Shown: positions 1-8,321, numbered from the stretch's first letter. The stretch is 37,402 nucleotides of DNA from Caldifarciminota bacterium (GCA_016930175.1 JAFGHJ010000045.1:1-37402); one strand, 5' to 3'. Notes: generated from the letters alone by a model not told the origin. Program-made: numbers and translations.

Positions 1-1
1 A

Positions 2-1825
2 GAAGGATATAGGATACAGAATTCTTTAATTAAAGGTAAAAAATGCATTGTAATTGCTGCCGACACAGATGTCGGTATATTGTACGGAATTTTTAACTTA
101 CTTAGATTGCTACAAACCAATAAGAGTTTAGAAAATCTTTCGATAAGCGAGAGTCCAAAAATAGATTATAGACTTTTAAATCACTGGGATAATCTAGACC
201 GTACTGTTGAAAGGGGCTACGCGGGATTTTCTCTCTGGGATTGGCATAAGCTTCCGGATTATCATGATCCCAGATATAAAGACTACGCGAGAGTCAATGC
301 GTCTATCGGAATTAACGGAACCGTTGTGACGAACGTTAACGCAAATTCTTTAGTTTTAACTCCTGTGTATCTGGAAAAAGTAGCAGCTTTAGCTGATGTT
401 TTTAGACCCTACGGAATAAAGGTGTATCTTACCGCACGTTTTAGCGCTCCTATAGAAATCGGCGGTCTTAAAACGGCAGATCCTCTCGATCCTAAGGTAA
501 AAAAATGGTGGAAAGAAAAAGTTAACGAAATTTATAAATATATTCCCGATTTTGGAGGGTTTTTGGTAAAAGCAAATTCGGAAGGTCAGCCCGGACCTCA
601 AAATTACAACCGTAGCCACGCCGATGGTGCAAATATGCTTGCTGATGCTCTATCGACTCACGGAGGAATCGTTATGTGGAGAGCTTTTGTTTACAATTAC
701 GACAAAAATGTGGATAGAGCCGAGGAAGGATACAATGAATTTGTGCCACTGGATGGTAAATTTAGAGATAATGTTCTGATACAGGCAAAAAATGGTCCCA
801 TTGATTTTCAGCCGAGAGAACCTTTTCATACCTTATTCGGAGCGATGAAAAAAACTCCTGTTATGATGGAATTTCAAATTACGCAGGAATATCTTGGTTG
901 TGCCACGCATCTGGTATATCTGGCGACCTTATATAAAGAATGCCTTGAATCTGACACTTATGCTAAAGGTGAGGGTTCGACCGTGGCTAAAGTAATAGAC
1001 GGTTCACTTTTCGATTATCCGAACAACGGATTTGCCGGAGTTTCGAATATCGGAACAGATAGAAACTGGACGGGGCATCATTTTGCTCAAGGAAACTGGT
1101 ATGCTTTCGGGCGCCTTGGATGGGACCATGAGCTCTCATGTGAGGAAATTGCGGAAGAATGGATACGCATGACTTTTTCTAACGATAGAGAGGTTGTAAA
1201 TACGGTAAAAGAAATTATGATGGCTTCACGGGAAATAACTGTGAGTTATATGACTCCGCTTGGATTGCATCACATTATGGCTGAACATCATCATTACGGC
1301 CCCGGGCCCTGGGTGGCAGTATCCGGCAGGCCCGATTGGACTTCAGTTTATTATCATCAGGCGGATTCGAACGGAATAGGATTCGATCGTACAAAAACCG
1401 GATCGAACGCATTGGCTCAGTATTATCCGGAGGTTAGAGAAAAATTTTCCGACCCGAAAAAATGTCCGGATGAATATCTCCTGTGGTTTCATCATCTGCC
1501 CTGGAATTACAAAATGAAATCCGGAAGGACTCTATGGGAAGAACTTTGCCGAAAATATTACACCGGTGCCGATTCTGTAGGATGGATGATAGATGAATGG
1601 TCTTCTCTTTCGGGAAAGATCGATGAAGAAAGATTCGAGCATGTATCGACATTTCTGAAGATTCAGGCAAAAGAAGCCATCTGGTGGAGAAATGCGTGTC
1701 TGCTGTATTTTCAAACATATTCAAGACAACCCATACCTTCCAAATATGAGAAACCTTCAGGAACCCTTGAATATTATAAGAGTCTTAAATTCCCTTATGC
1801 TCCGGGGATTAGTCCATCGTGGTAG
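2..1825 (+). CDS. Alpha-glucuronidase, GH67 (5' end outside window)
   Basis: Cleaves 4-O-methyl-glucuronic acid from glucuronoxylan fragments. The reading frame is open from base 2, so the start and N-terminal domain lie outside the window. An apparent TTG start at 80 is internal: the codons before it encode GYRI and IVIAADTDVGILYG, typical of the GH67 N-terminal domain. Counting from that TTG, the catalytic barrel carries QPREP near residue 245, MMEFQITQEYLG at 262-273 and GTDRNWTGHHFAQGNWYAFG at 325-344. D327 and E355 are 28 residues apart, the same spacing as the known acidic pair of bacterial GH67 enzymes (D364/E392 in Geobacillus AguA). E247 is the likely general acid by spacing. The C-terminal region (YTGADSVGWM, then RNACLLYFQTYS) is also family-like and the frame ends normally at TAG. 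Location cannot be judged without the N-terminus. Confidence 0.93.
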   Translation, partial: EGYRIQNSLIKGKKCIVIAADTDVGILYGIFNLLRLLQTNKSLENLSISESPKIDYRLLNHWDNLDRTVERGYAGFSLWDWHKLPDYHDPRYKDYARVNASIGINGTVVTNVNANSLVLTPVYLEKVAALADVFRPYGIKVYLTARFSAPIEIGGLKTADPLDPKVKKWWKEKVNEIYKYIPDFGGFLVKANSEGQPGPQNYNRSHADGANMLADALSTHGGIVMWRAFVYNYDKNVDRAEEGYNEFVPLDGKFRDNVLIQAKNGPIDFQPREPFHTLFGAMKKTPVMMEFQITQEYLGCATHLVYLATLYKECLESDTYAKGEGSTVAKVIDGSLFDYPNNGFAGVSNIGTDRNWTGHHFAQGNWYAFGRLGWDHELSCEEIAEEWIRMTFSNDREVVNTVKEIMMASREITVSYMTPLGLHHIMAEHHHYGPGPWVAVSGRPDWTSVYYHQADSNGIGFDRTKTGSNALAQYYPEVREKFSDPKKCPDEYLLWFHHLPWNYKMKSGRTLWEELCRKYYTGADSVGWMIDEWSSLSGKIDEERFEHVSTFLKIQAKEAIWWRNACLLYFQTYSRQPIPSKYEKPSGTLEYYKSLKFPYAPGISPSW

Positions 1826-1943
1826 TCAATTGTTGATTAAGAAAAACCGAAAATTCTAATTCTTCAATTAATCAAGATTTAACTTCCTTTACGCTTGCAC
1901 GTAATGCGTTTTTGTATATTTTATGTAGGTTTTGAGAGATAAA

Positions 1944-2672
1944 ATGGATAAGATAAAATGTCCTGTTTGTAATAAAAATTTAAAAACAATTACCTATGAG
2001 AATCAGGAAGTTGATTTCTGTCAAACCTGCGGTGGGGTATGGTTTGATAAGGGTGAATTGATGGGGGTGGTAGATGGGTTGCTTTCTAAAGACTTGGTTG
2101 ATTCGGAATCCGTTGAAGAGGCTTACAGGAAAAAGGCAGTTTCTTCCAAAGATATAGATATATTTCAAAGGTGTTGTCCCAGATGTAAAGTACGGTTGGA
2201 GGTTTTTAATTTTTCATATGATTCAAATGTTTTTCTCGATAGATGTCCGAGTTGTTTGGGTATTTGGGCAGATAAGGATGAGTGGGTAGCTATAGCAAAA
2301 TATATAAAGGGGAATCCGGAAGTGGATAAACTCGCCGAGGCCCTGGCTTCTGAATTTAAAGAGCCTTTAAAATTAATCGGTAATATAAGTAGAGTAGCTG
2401 CCGTGATAGTTTCGTTATTTTATCTGGTAGCTGCTTCAGTTATGATAGGGTTAGAGGGATTTCTAAGAGTGTTGATGATTTTAGTTTTGCCTCTGGCTTG
2501 TATATTTTTTGGGGAGCATATGGGTAAGGTAACCGGAACATGGTTTGGCATTAGTTTAGCCAGGCCGATTATAACAAAGCCAACGCCGGGCTTTGTTCTT
2601 GCTATTGGAGGATGGCTTGTTTTGCTTACACCTCTTTTTGCATATATTGCTCAGATTCTTGCGGAGATGTGA
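1944..2672 (+). CDS. Zinc-ribbon (zf-TFIIB type) membrane protein
   Basis: Protein of about 242 residues with two TFIIB-type zinc ribbons. The first has CPVC near the N-terminus followed by CQTCGGVWFDKGEL. The second has CPRC followed by CPSCLGIWADKDEW. These match the zf-TFIIB pattern CPxC...CxxCxGxWxDxxE seen in small bacterial proteins of unknown function. Three hydrophobic segments fill the C-terminal half (about 150-175, 177-197 and 215-240), so the ribbons would sit on one face of the membrane. I chose ATG 1944 because it is preceded by GAGAG; a TTG at 1932 would add four residues. No precise role is known; an assembly or metal-sensing role would be a guess. Confidence 0.8.
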   Translation: MDKIKCPVCNKNLKTITYENQEVDFCQTCGGVWFDKGELMGVVDGLLSKDLVDSESVEEAYRKKAVSSKDIDIFQRCCPRCKVRLEVFNFSYDSNVFLDRCPSCLGIWADKDEWVAIAKYIKGNPEVDKLAEALASEFKEPLKLIGNISRVAAVIVSLFYLVAASVMIGLEGFLRVLMILVLPLACIFFGEHMGKVTGTWFGISLARPIITKPTPGFVLAIGGWLVLLTPLFAYIAQILAEM

Positions 2673-2724
2673 GCGAAGCTCTTAAATATGATTCCATATA
2701 AGATACATTACAAGAAGCAGGCTA

Positions 2725-3315
2725 ATGTTTTTTAATTCAATCTTATTATTAATTGAGAATACGAGTGGATCCAACAATCTTACTGCCCAGGGAATTGGTA
2801 TGGTCGGGCTTATATTTGCTATCATTTCTTTTCAGAATAACAAGCGAAATCTTATTCTTATCTTTTTAGGTCTGGCACAAATGTGTTTTATTTTTCACTT
2901 TGCCCTTCTCGAAGTTTGGCCTGCCTTTGCAGTAAATATAGTAGCAGTAGTCCGCACTTTTTCTTTCCTTCTTAGAGGAAAGAAAAAGTGGATGGAAAGA
3001 AACACTTTGATGTATGTCTTTATCAGTCTATTCTGTGTCGCCGGAGCTCTGTCCTGGAATGGCTGGCTTAGTTTTTTGCCTGTAATGGCTATGACGATTG
3101 AGACAATTGGTTTATGGAAGAAAAATCCGCGTTTAATACGTTCTATTGTTATAATCCCGCGTCCTTTGTGGATTACATATAATGCTATTCATCATTCTTA
3201 TCCAGGTGTATTGACTGAGCTTTTTGTGGTTGGTTCTCTTATTACAGGTATTGTCCGTTTTGATATCTTGCCCTGGGTAAGAGGAAGAAAAAATTCCGAA
3301 ACAAAAGAAGAATAA
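2725..3315 (+). CDS. YgjV-type inner-membrane protein
   Basis: A 196-residue, very hydrophobic protein with about six membrane segments. The order of motifs resembles the E. coli YgjV family: AQGIG near residue 22, a NIVAVVRTFSF helix, LPVMAMTIETIGLW, and a late WITYNAIHHSYPG followed by a glycine/isoleucine-rich helix and IVRF. Function of the family is unknown. It lies 52 bases downstream of the zinc-ribbon gene on the same strand and may share its transcript. The ribosome site is weak (AGAAGCAGG), so the start is the first ATG of the frame and is reasonably but not absolutely certain. Confidence 0.75.
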   Translation: MFFNSILLLIENTSGSNNLTAQGIGMVGLIFAIISFQNNKRNLILIFLGLAQMCFIFHFALLEVWPAFAVNIVAVVRTFSFLLRGKKKWMERNTLMYVFISLFCVAGALSWNGWLSFLPVMAMTIETIGLWKKNPRLIRSIVIIPRPLWITYNAIHHSYPGVLTELFVVGSLITGIVRFDILPWVRGRKNSETKEE

Positions 3316-3373
3316 TCTTTAGATTTGTATAAACAATTTACGTAACTATTTGTATTAAGAAAAGCTGTCTCTA

Positions 3374-3401
3374 TTGACATTTCTTCTCTCTCCGGTATTT
3401 T
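3374..3401 (+). promoter_or_regulatory. Possible sigma70-like promoter for the GH5/mscL genes
   Basis: TTGACA at 3374-3379 and TATTTT at 3396-3401, spacer 16. The -10 is poor, so this is tentative. It would serve the GH5 gene at 3456 and perhaps mscL behind it. Confidence 0.35.
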
Positions 3402-3455
3402 TCATAAGATGTTTAATTATTTGTTTTATTCTCATTAGATATGGGAGGAAATTAT

Positions 3456-4535
3456 ATGAAACATATACTTCGTCTTTTAATGATTGCTTTCACTTTCTTA
3501 TTCGCGGTCGCGAATCTTCATGCGGAACAACAAAAAGAAATAAAGGAAGGGGATTACTGGTGGAATCAGCCTTATCCGAGGAAGCCTGCCGAAAACCCAG
3601 ATGCAAAGAAGCTTCCTCTTATAAGTGTGAAAGAGAATGAATTTGTCAATCCGCAAGGTAAGCAAATTATGTTTCGCGGATTAGCTATTTCCGATCCTGA
3701 TAAACTTGAGCATCAGGGATATTGGAACAAGAAACATTTTGAAGAAATAAAAAAGATGGGAGCAAATATAGTCCGTATTCCTGTACATCCCATTGCATGG
3801 AGAGAACGCACTCCGGAAGTTTATTTAAAACTGCTCGATGATGCGGTAAAATGGTGTACGGAACTTAAACTTTATATAATTATAGACTGGCATTCCATTG
3901 GCAATCTTGAGATGGAAATTTTTCAGAGTCCCATGTATAACACCACAAAAAAGGAAACCTATGAGTTCTGGCGGACTATAACGTTCCATTTCAAAGGAAA
4001 CAACACGGTTGCTTTTTACGAGATATTCAACGAGCCGACTCACGCTTTTGGACTTTTAGGCAGTATGACCTGGAGTGAATGGAAGAAAATCAATGAAGAT
4101 ATAATAAATCTTATTAGAGCGTATGATCAGGAAACAATTCCTATCGTATCGGGTTTCGATTGGGCTTATGATTTGAGTCTTATTCACTATGATCCTATTA
4201 ACGTAGAAGGAATTGCCTATGCAACTCACCCTTATTTTATGAAGAGAAAGAAGCCGTGGGAGCCTAAATGGGATGAAAATTTCGGGTTCGTTAAGGGTAA
4301 ATATCCTGTTATTGCAACGGAATTCGGTTTTGATCTTGAGCGTATCGAGAAAGGAGAAAATGAAGGTTACGGAGAGGCTATAATCAATTATCTGGAGGAA
4401 AGGAATATAAGCTGGATAGCCTGGATTTTTGACGCTGACTGGCATCCAAAAATGCTTAAGGCATGGGAGAATTATGAACTTACAGGAAGCGGAGAGTTTT
4501 TTAAAAAAGCTCTGCATCGTAAAATAGGCAAATAA
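3456..4535 (+). CDS. Secreted GH5-family endoglycanase
   Basis: A 359-residue glycoside hydrolase of clan GH-A, family 5 by motif. The start at 3456 is set by GGGAGG at 3443-3448; an upstream in-frame ATG at 3441 overlaps that ribosome site and is unlikely. Residues 1-23 form a signal peptide ending near LHA. Barrel motifs follow in order: NIVRIPVHP, LYIIIDWHS on strand 3, FYEIFNEPTH with general acid E193, ATHPYF on strand 6, PVIATEFGFD with nucleophile E289, and WIAWIFDADW on strand 8. Length fits a single-domain GH5 with no carbohydrate-binding module. It probably cuts a beta-1,4-glucan, mannan or xyloglucan; the exact substrate cannot be read. mscL starts 39 bases downstream. Confidence 0.9.
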   Translation: MKHILRLLMIAFTFLFAVANLHAEQQKEIKEGDYWWNQPYPRKPAENPDAKKLPLISVKENEFVNPQGKQIMFRGLAISDPDKLEHQGYWNKKHFEEIKKMGANIVRIPVHPIAWRERTPEVYLKLLDDAVKWCTELKLYIIIDWHSIGNLEMEIFQSPMYNTTKKETYEFWRTITFHFKGNNTVAFYEIFNEPTHAFGLLGSMTWSEWKKINEDIINLIRAYDQETIPIVSGFDWAYDLSLIHYDPINVEGIAYATHPYFMKRKKPWEPKWDENFGFVKGKYPVIATEFGFDLERIEKGENEGYGEAIINYLEERNISWIAWIFDADWHPKMLKAWENYELTGSGEFFKKALHRKIGK

Positions 4536-4574
4536 TAACTATAGGAAACCCTTTATTAAAGAAGGAGGATTAAA

Positions 4575-5018
4575 ATGTTAAAAGAATTTAAAGAATTTGC
4601 AATGCGAGGAAACGTGGTTGACATGGCTGTGGGTATCATAATAGGTGGCGCTTTTGGAACAATTGTCAAGTCTCTTGTGTCTGATGTAATAATGCCGCCT
4701 ATAGGTCTGTTGTTGGGTAAAGTTGATTTTTCTAACCTCTTTATTGTTCTTAAGGGGAGAGGCGCTTCTTATGCTACGCTTGCCGATGCGCAGGCTGCGG
4801 GAGCCGTCACGTTAAATTATGGTGCATTTATAAATACAATAATAAGCTTTGCTATTGTTGCTTTTGCAGTATTTCTGTTAATAAAAAATATTAATCGCTT
4901 AAAAAAGGAAAAACCTGCGCCCGAACCAACTACAAAAGAATGTCCGTATTGTCTTTCCACTATACCTTTAAATGCTACTCGTTGTCCGTTTTGCACTTCG
5001 TCTTTAAAAGGCGAATGA
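4575..5018 (+). CDS. mscL: Large-conductance mechanosensitive channel MscL
   Basis: Pressure-relief channel of the cytoplasmic membrane that opens on hypo-osmotic shock. The N-terminus is diagnostic: [20 protein letters not shown], then the first membrane helix, [10 protein letters not shown], a periplasmic loop, and a second helix around residues 88-106. The protein is 147 residues, normal for the family. After the cytoplasmic linker there is a Cys-rich ending, CPYCLST and CPFCTSSL, which could bind zinc as in many MscL proteins of this size. A strong ribosome site (GAAGGAGG) precedes ATG 4575. It follows the GH5 gene closely and is likely co-transcribed. A 6-bp inverted repeat (GCTTTC 5040-5045 with GAAAGC 5060-5065) follows but lacks a T run. 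Confidence 0.97.
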   Translation: MLKEFKEFAMRGNVVDMAVGIIIGGAFGTIVKSLVSDVIMPPIGLLLGKVDFSNLFIVLKGRGASYATLADAQAAGAVTLNYGAFINTIISFAIVAFAVFLLIKNINRLKKEKPAPEPTTKECPYCLSTIPLNATRCPFCTSSLKGE

Positions 5019-5238
5019 TCGTTATAGATACAGTATAAAGCTTTCAGGCGTTTTATAAAGAAAGCAAAATATAGGTTTTATTTTAAAGGCCTTTACTGTC
5101 TTAATTATAATTTCGGCCTATCGTAAATAGTCGCTTGTGTCTTTTAAGTTATTCACGTTTAATACATATGCCCTATTTGCAATAAGCTATACCCAAGTTC
5201 GCTATATCGTCATAATCATCTCTAGCGACTAATTGCAT

Positions 5239-5560
5239 TTACATCATGAAATGCTTAATTCGAAAACCAATAAATATATGCTTGTAGACTTCATCGAAGA
5301 ATTCATTCTCCATATAACGGTAAGAATAACGGGGGCCCTTAAGCAATCCTCCTCCTATTGTTAGGAGCGCTTCACCGTTTCCGAAGTCGACCATGCTATT
5401 GCCTTGATAATAAAGAAATCAATACGTATTGACTTTTGCAATTACGTTATTATAATATTAGAAATAAGAAAATAAAATGGACGAAGAATCGTCGCATAGT
5501 GTATATCCCAATCCGTGTGGTTGGGTTCTTTTATATAACCCCATTTTTATGAGAAGAGAT
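5239..5560 (-). pseudogene. Decayed C-terminal end of a SUMF1/FGE-fold protein
   Basis: On the minus strand, 5394 to 5239 reads 51 residues containing GGGLLKGPRYSYRYMENEFF and then IFIGFRIKH before a stop. This mirrors the end of formylglycine-generating-enzyme-like proteins, RGGSW...R.A.RN.F.....IGFRV. Further upstream on the same strand, near 5525-5480, QPHGLGYTLCDDS resembles the PNALGLYDMSGN motif of the same fold. The two pieces are separated by a TGA at about 5419 and by sequence no longer resembling the WEW block. The signature RGG is reduced to IGG and the following Trp to Leu. I infer a dead remnant whose 5' part is gone. An intact SUMF1 domain occurs at 31249-32952. Confidence 0.6.
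5429..5456 (+). promoter_or_regulatory. Sigma70-like promoter for the methyltransferase/ATP-grasp gene
   Basis: TTGACT at 5429-5434 and a perfect TATAAT at 5451-5456, spacer 16. The expected transcription start is near 5463, giving a leader of about 200 bases. Confidence 0.65.
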
Positions 5561-5665
5561 CAAAACTTGGAAAAAGTCCGGTTCCCTTTGAGGAATCGGT
5601 TTTTAGTTTATGTTTAATCTTCTGGGAATTCTAACAAACAAATGTTTTTAAGGAGGTTTAATTAA
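5463..5665 (+). promoter_or_regulatory. Long leader with mutually exclusive hairpins
   Basis: Between the predicted transcript start and the gene are CCCAATC (5507-5513) pairing with GGTTGGG (5519-5525), and an alternative in which GGGTT (5523-5527) pairs with AACCC (5537-5541) followed by CATTTTTAT. The two cannot form together because they share GGG at 5523-5525. A further terminator-like hairpin follows at 5578-5604. This looks like an attenuator, but part of the DNA may simply be remnant coding sequence of the antisense pseudogene. Confidence 0.35.
5578..5604 (+). terminator. Intrinsic terminator-like hairpin in the leader
   Basis: CCGGTTCC (5578-5585) pairs with GGAATCGG (5592-5599) over 8 bp with one G-U pair and a 6-base loop CTTTGA, followed at once by TTTTT. 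It sits between the promoter at 5429 and the start at 5666, so it would stop the transcript before the gene unless bypassed. Confidence 0.5.
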
Positions 5666-7615
5666 ATGATGAAGCATTTTGTTTTGACCAAAGATAGTTC
5701 TAAAAAGAAGAAAAAGAAAATAGTTGCAAAAACCCTGGGACCTGTTAGCAACCTTGAGGAACATGTAAAACCCGATTGGTGGCAGACTCTGTTTAATCCT
5801 TTTTATCTTAAAACAGACGGAGATGTGGTTAATAATGATGTTGCGACGAGAAAAGAAATAGATTTGTTCGTCGGTATTCTTAATTTCAAGCCTGAAGACG
5901 CGATTCTTGATTTATGCTGCGGGCACGGGCGACATTCATTGGAGCTGGCGCGAAGAGGATTTAAGAGTATTCACGGATTGGATCGTTCCCGTTACCTGAT
6001 ACGTAAGGCAAAGAGTCAGGCGAACAAAGAGGGGTTGAGTGTAAAATTTAGAGAAGGCGACGCAAGGAAAATGTCTTATCAGGAAGATACTTTTGATTTT
6101 GGTTTGATTTTAGGTAATAGTTTTGGTTATTTTGAGACGATAAAAGATGACCTTAGAGTTCTTAAGGAGGTATTTCGTAAGTTAAAACCCCATGGCAAAA
6201 TACTGATAGACGTTACCGATGGGGATTTTATGAGGAATAATTTTCAACCACGTTCATGGGAATGGATTGATAGGAAAAGTTTCGTTTGCAGGGAACGTTC
6301 TCTTTCTCTAGATGGGCAGAGGTTGATATCAAGAGAAATAATTTCCGATGTAGGAAATGGTGTTGTCGTAGACCAATTTTATTCGGAAAGGTTGTATAAC
6401 AAAAAGAATCTAACTAGACTTCTTGAAGAAGTAGGTTTTTCCGATATAACTTTTCATGGTGGGTTTAAAAGCGACTCCGAGCGTAATCAGGATCTGGGAA
6501 TGATGGAGAAAAGAATAATTGTGACTGCGGTTGCTAGAAAAGAATGGATGCCCAGGAAACTTACTGCCAAACCGGTAACTAAGAATGTGGTAGTGCTCTT
6601 TGGCGATCCAAGAAAAAGTGACCCCGTTAAACCCCTTGGAGTGTTTAGTGAAGATGATTTTTATACAATAGACCAGCTTAAAGGGGCGTTGAAAGAGATT
6701 GAAAAAGAACACAATTATCGTTTTTCTTATCTTGATAACCATGATACGTTCATCCCGGATTTGCAAAAATTAAAGCAAAGAAATGAAGTGGATTATGTTT
6801 TTAATCTTTGCGATGAAGGTTTTTACAACGATGCCAGAAAAGAACTTCATGTGCCGGCCCTGCTTGATATTATAGGTATTCCCTACACGGGTTCCGGACC
6901 TCAATGTCTCGCGTTTTGTTACGATAAGTCACTTGTTCGAGGAGTCGCATCCGAAATGAGAGTGGCTTCGCCCGATGCTTTTTTTGTAAAACCCGATAAC
7001 ACTACTTTTGAAATACCTTTCAAATTCCCTGTTCTCGTTAAACCCAATTTTGGGGATTCGAGCTTTGGGATAACTCAAAAAAGTGTTGCAAACAACATTG
7101 AGGAAGTCGTTAACGTGATTTCAGATATAAGGGAAAAGTTTGGATATGACAAGCCTATCCTTGTAGAGGAATTTCTCACAGGCAAAGATTTAAGTGTGGG
7201 AATTATTGGTAATCCGCCGGAAGACTATACGGTTCTGCCTATAATAGAGGAAGATTATTCTTCGCTGCCTAATGGTTTGCCGAAGATTTGCGGATACGAG
7301 GCAAAGTGGCTTCCGGAGTCGCCCTACTGGAAATTAAGGTCTAAACCCGCTAATCTTGGAGACGATTTGGAAAAAAGTATTGTGGAGGGTTGCCTTGAAC
7401 TTTTTGAACGATTTGAATGCCGTGATTATTGCAGGTTTGATTTAAGGCTCGATTTGGAAGGGACTCCAAAACTTCTCGAAATCAATCCTAATCCAGGCTG
7501 GGTATGGGATGGGCATCTCGCAAAGATGTGTAAACTTTCAGATATTTCTTACAAAGATATGCTCTGGATGATTTTACAGGCGAACGAGCGGAGAATAACT
7601 GCTTCGGAAATTTAA
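5666..7615 (+). CDS. SAM methyltransferase fused to D-Ala-D-Ala ligase-like ATP-grasp enzyme
   Basis: A 649-residue two-domain protein. After a Lys-rich start (KKKKKK at residues 13-18), residues about 35-290 form a class I SAM-dependent methyltransferase with motif I DLCCGHGRHSLEL (82-94), the acidic end of strand 2 in GLDRS, and DFGLILGNSFGY. Residues about 305-645 form an ATP-grasp ligase like D-Ala-D-Ala ligase: VVVLFGDP, VDYVFNLCDEG, PYTGSGP, FPVLVKPNFGDSSFGI, ILVEEFLTGKDLSVGI and LLEINPNPGW. AGGAGG at 5651-5656 supports ATG 5666. Both domains have the key motifs and look active. The ligase half would join an acyl phosphate to an amine, and the methyl acceptor may be the same small molecule or peptide. 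This is not a normal cell-wall Ddl, which has no methyltransferase part. The substrate is unknown. Confidence 0.85.
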   Translation: MMKHFVLTKDSSKKKKKKIVAKTLGPVSNLEEHVKPDWWQTLFNPFYLKTDGDVVNNDVATRKEIDLFVGILNFKPEDAILDLCCGHGRHSLELARRGFKSIHGLDRSRYLIRKAKSQANKEGLSVKFREGDARKMSYQEDTFDFGLILGNSFGYFETIKDDLRVLKEVFRKLKPHGKILIDVTDGDFMRNNFQPRSWEWIDRKSFVCRERSLSLDGQRLISREIISDVGNGVVVDQFYSERLYNKKNLTRLLEEVGFSDITFHGGFKSDSERNQDLGMMEKRIIVTAVARKEWMPRKLTAKPVTKNVVVLFGDPRKSDPVKPLGVFSEDDFYTIDQLKGALKEIEKEHNYRFSYLDNHDTFIPDLQKLKQRNEVDYVFNLCDEGFYNDARKELHVPALLDIIGIPYTGSGPQCLAFCYDKSLVRGVASEMRVASPDAFFVKPDNTTFEIPFKFPVLVKPNFGDSSFGITQKSVANNIEEVVNVISDIREKFGYDKPILVEEFLTGKDLSVGIIGNPPEDYTVLPIIEEDYSSLPNGLPKICGYEAKWLPESPYWKLRSKPANLGDDLEKSIVEGCLELFERFECRDYCRFDLRLDLEGTPKLLEINPNPGWVWDGHLAKMCKLSDISYKDMLWMILQANERRITASEI

Positions 7616-7668
7616 GAAAGTGCAGAATAATACCGATTAAATTACATGAGAAGAATAGATTAAAATCT

Positions 7669-8235
7669 ATGGGAAGAAAGGATATTCTTAGCCGTTATGC
7701 GCTTACAGATAATGGTGAGGTAATTATAGATGTTTCTGCTCCGCGAGTACAAGATTTGTATAGCGATTTCGACAAAACTGCTCCTTATATCAGGAAAGAC
7801 CTCGAAGAAGAACTTGTTCATTATCTGCTGGATTGCGCCAGGGAAATTGGCAACGCGAAATTTATTATTCATTTCAATCTTGACGAACCGATAGATAAAG
7901 AATCACAACTCAGGGTGAAAGAAAGCGTCCGTACCTATTTTTCCTATCTGAAGGAACTTGAAGGCAGGAAAATGCAGGAAATGCTGCGTAGGTCTTTTTT
8001 CTTGCTGGGGATTGGATTAACTATTCTTGTATTATCTATTTGGGTGAGTAAAATTACATCGTCCGTTGAGAATGTTCTCATTCAAATTATAGGTACAGGT
8101 CTAACCGTCGCCGCATGGGTTTCGCTTTGGGAATCGCTCGCCACATTCTTGATTCAGTGGAGTCCCAACCGGAAAGAAATAAAACTTTGTGATAGACTTT
8201 CCAAAGCGCAAATTATCTTTAATGGTAAGACCTGA
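7669..8235 (+). CDS. Two-helix membrane protein of unknown function
   Basis: 188 residues. The N-terminal two-thirds is soluble and polar, with a VIIHFNLDEP-like strand (FIIHFNLDEP near residue 65) and a helix rich in Lys and Glu. Two membrane segments follow (about 107-125 and 137-157), the second with GLTVAAWVSLWESLATFL, then SPNRKEIKLCDRL at the cytoplasmic end. The GLxxAxWVxxWE block recurs, to my memory, in unnamed bacterial membrane proteins, but I cannot name the family. ATG 7669 has no clear ribosome site. It starts 53 bases after the methyltransferase/ATP-grasp gene and is probably read from the same transcript. Confidence 0.7.
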   Translation: MGRKDILSRYALTDNGEVIIDVSAPRVQDLYSDFDKTAPYIRKDLEEELVHYLLDCAREIGNAKFIIHFNLDEPIDKESQLRVKESVRTYFSYLKELEGRKMQEMLRRSFFLLGIGLTILVLSIWVSKITSSVENVLIQIIGTGLTVAAWVSLWESLATFLIQWSPNRKEIKLCDRLSKAQIIFNGKT

Positions 8236-8290
8236 TTTAAGCCGTAAAAATATTTTTTGCGTTAAATTTAAGGAGGCTATAATTACGCCC

Positions 8291-8321
8291 TTGACATTTT
8301 TTAAAAAGGCTTTAATATAAT
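8291..8321 (+). promoter_or_regulatory. Sigma70-like promoter for the sulfur-transfer operon
   Basis: Perfect TTGACA at 8291-8296, preceded by GCCC. TATAAT at 8316-8321 gives a long spacer of 19; TAATAT at 8313-8318 gives 16. It precedes the rhodanese gene at 8373. Confidence 0.55.

Larger units (their letters stand above)
5019..5665. other. 647-base gap without an intact gene
   Basis: Holds a decayed SUMF1-fold tail on the minus strand (5239 to about 5560), a promoter at 5429-5456, and a folded leader with a terminator-like hairpin before the gene at 5666. Between 5019 and 5238 I see only a perfect palindrome TAAAGGCCTTTA at 5084-5095 and the AGTCGCT/AGCGACT inverted pair near 5127 and 5223. 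No open frame there looks coding. Confidence 0.7.

Noticed and set aside
3374-3640. 88-codon frame at the GH5 start
   Set aside because: Different frame from the GH5 signal peptide, overlaps it fully and starts inside a promoter-like TTGACA.
5084-5095. Perfect 12-base palindrome TAAAGGCCTTTA after mscL
   Set aside because: It cannot form a hairpin without a loop and lacks a T run; chance or a restriction-like site is as likely as a terminator.
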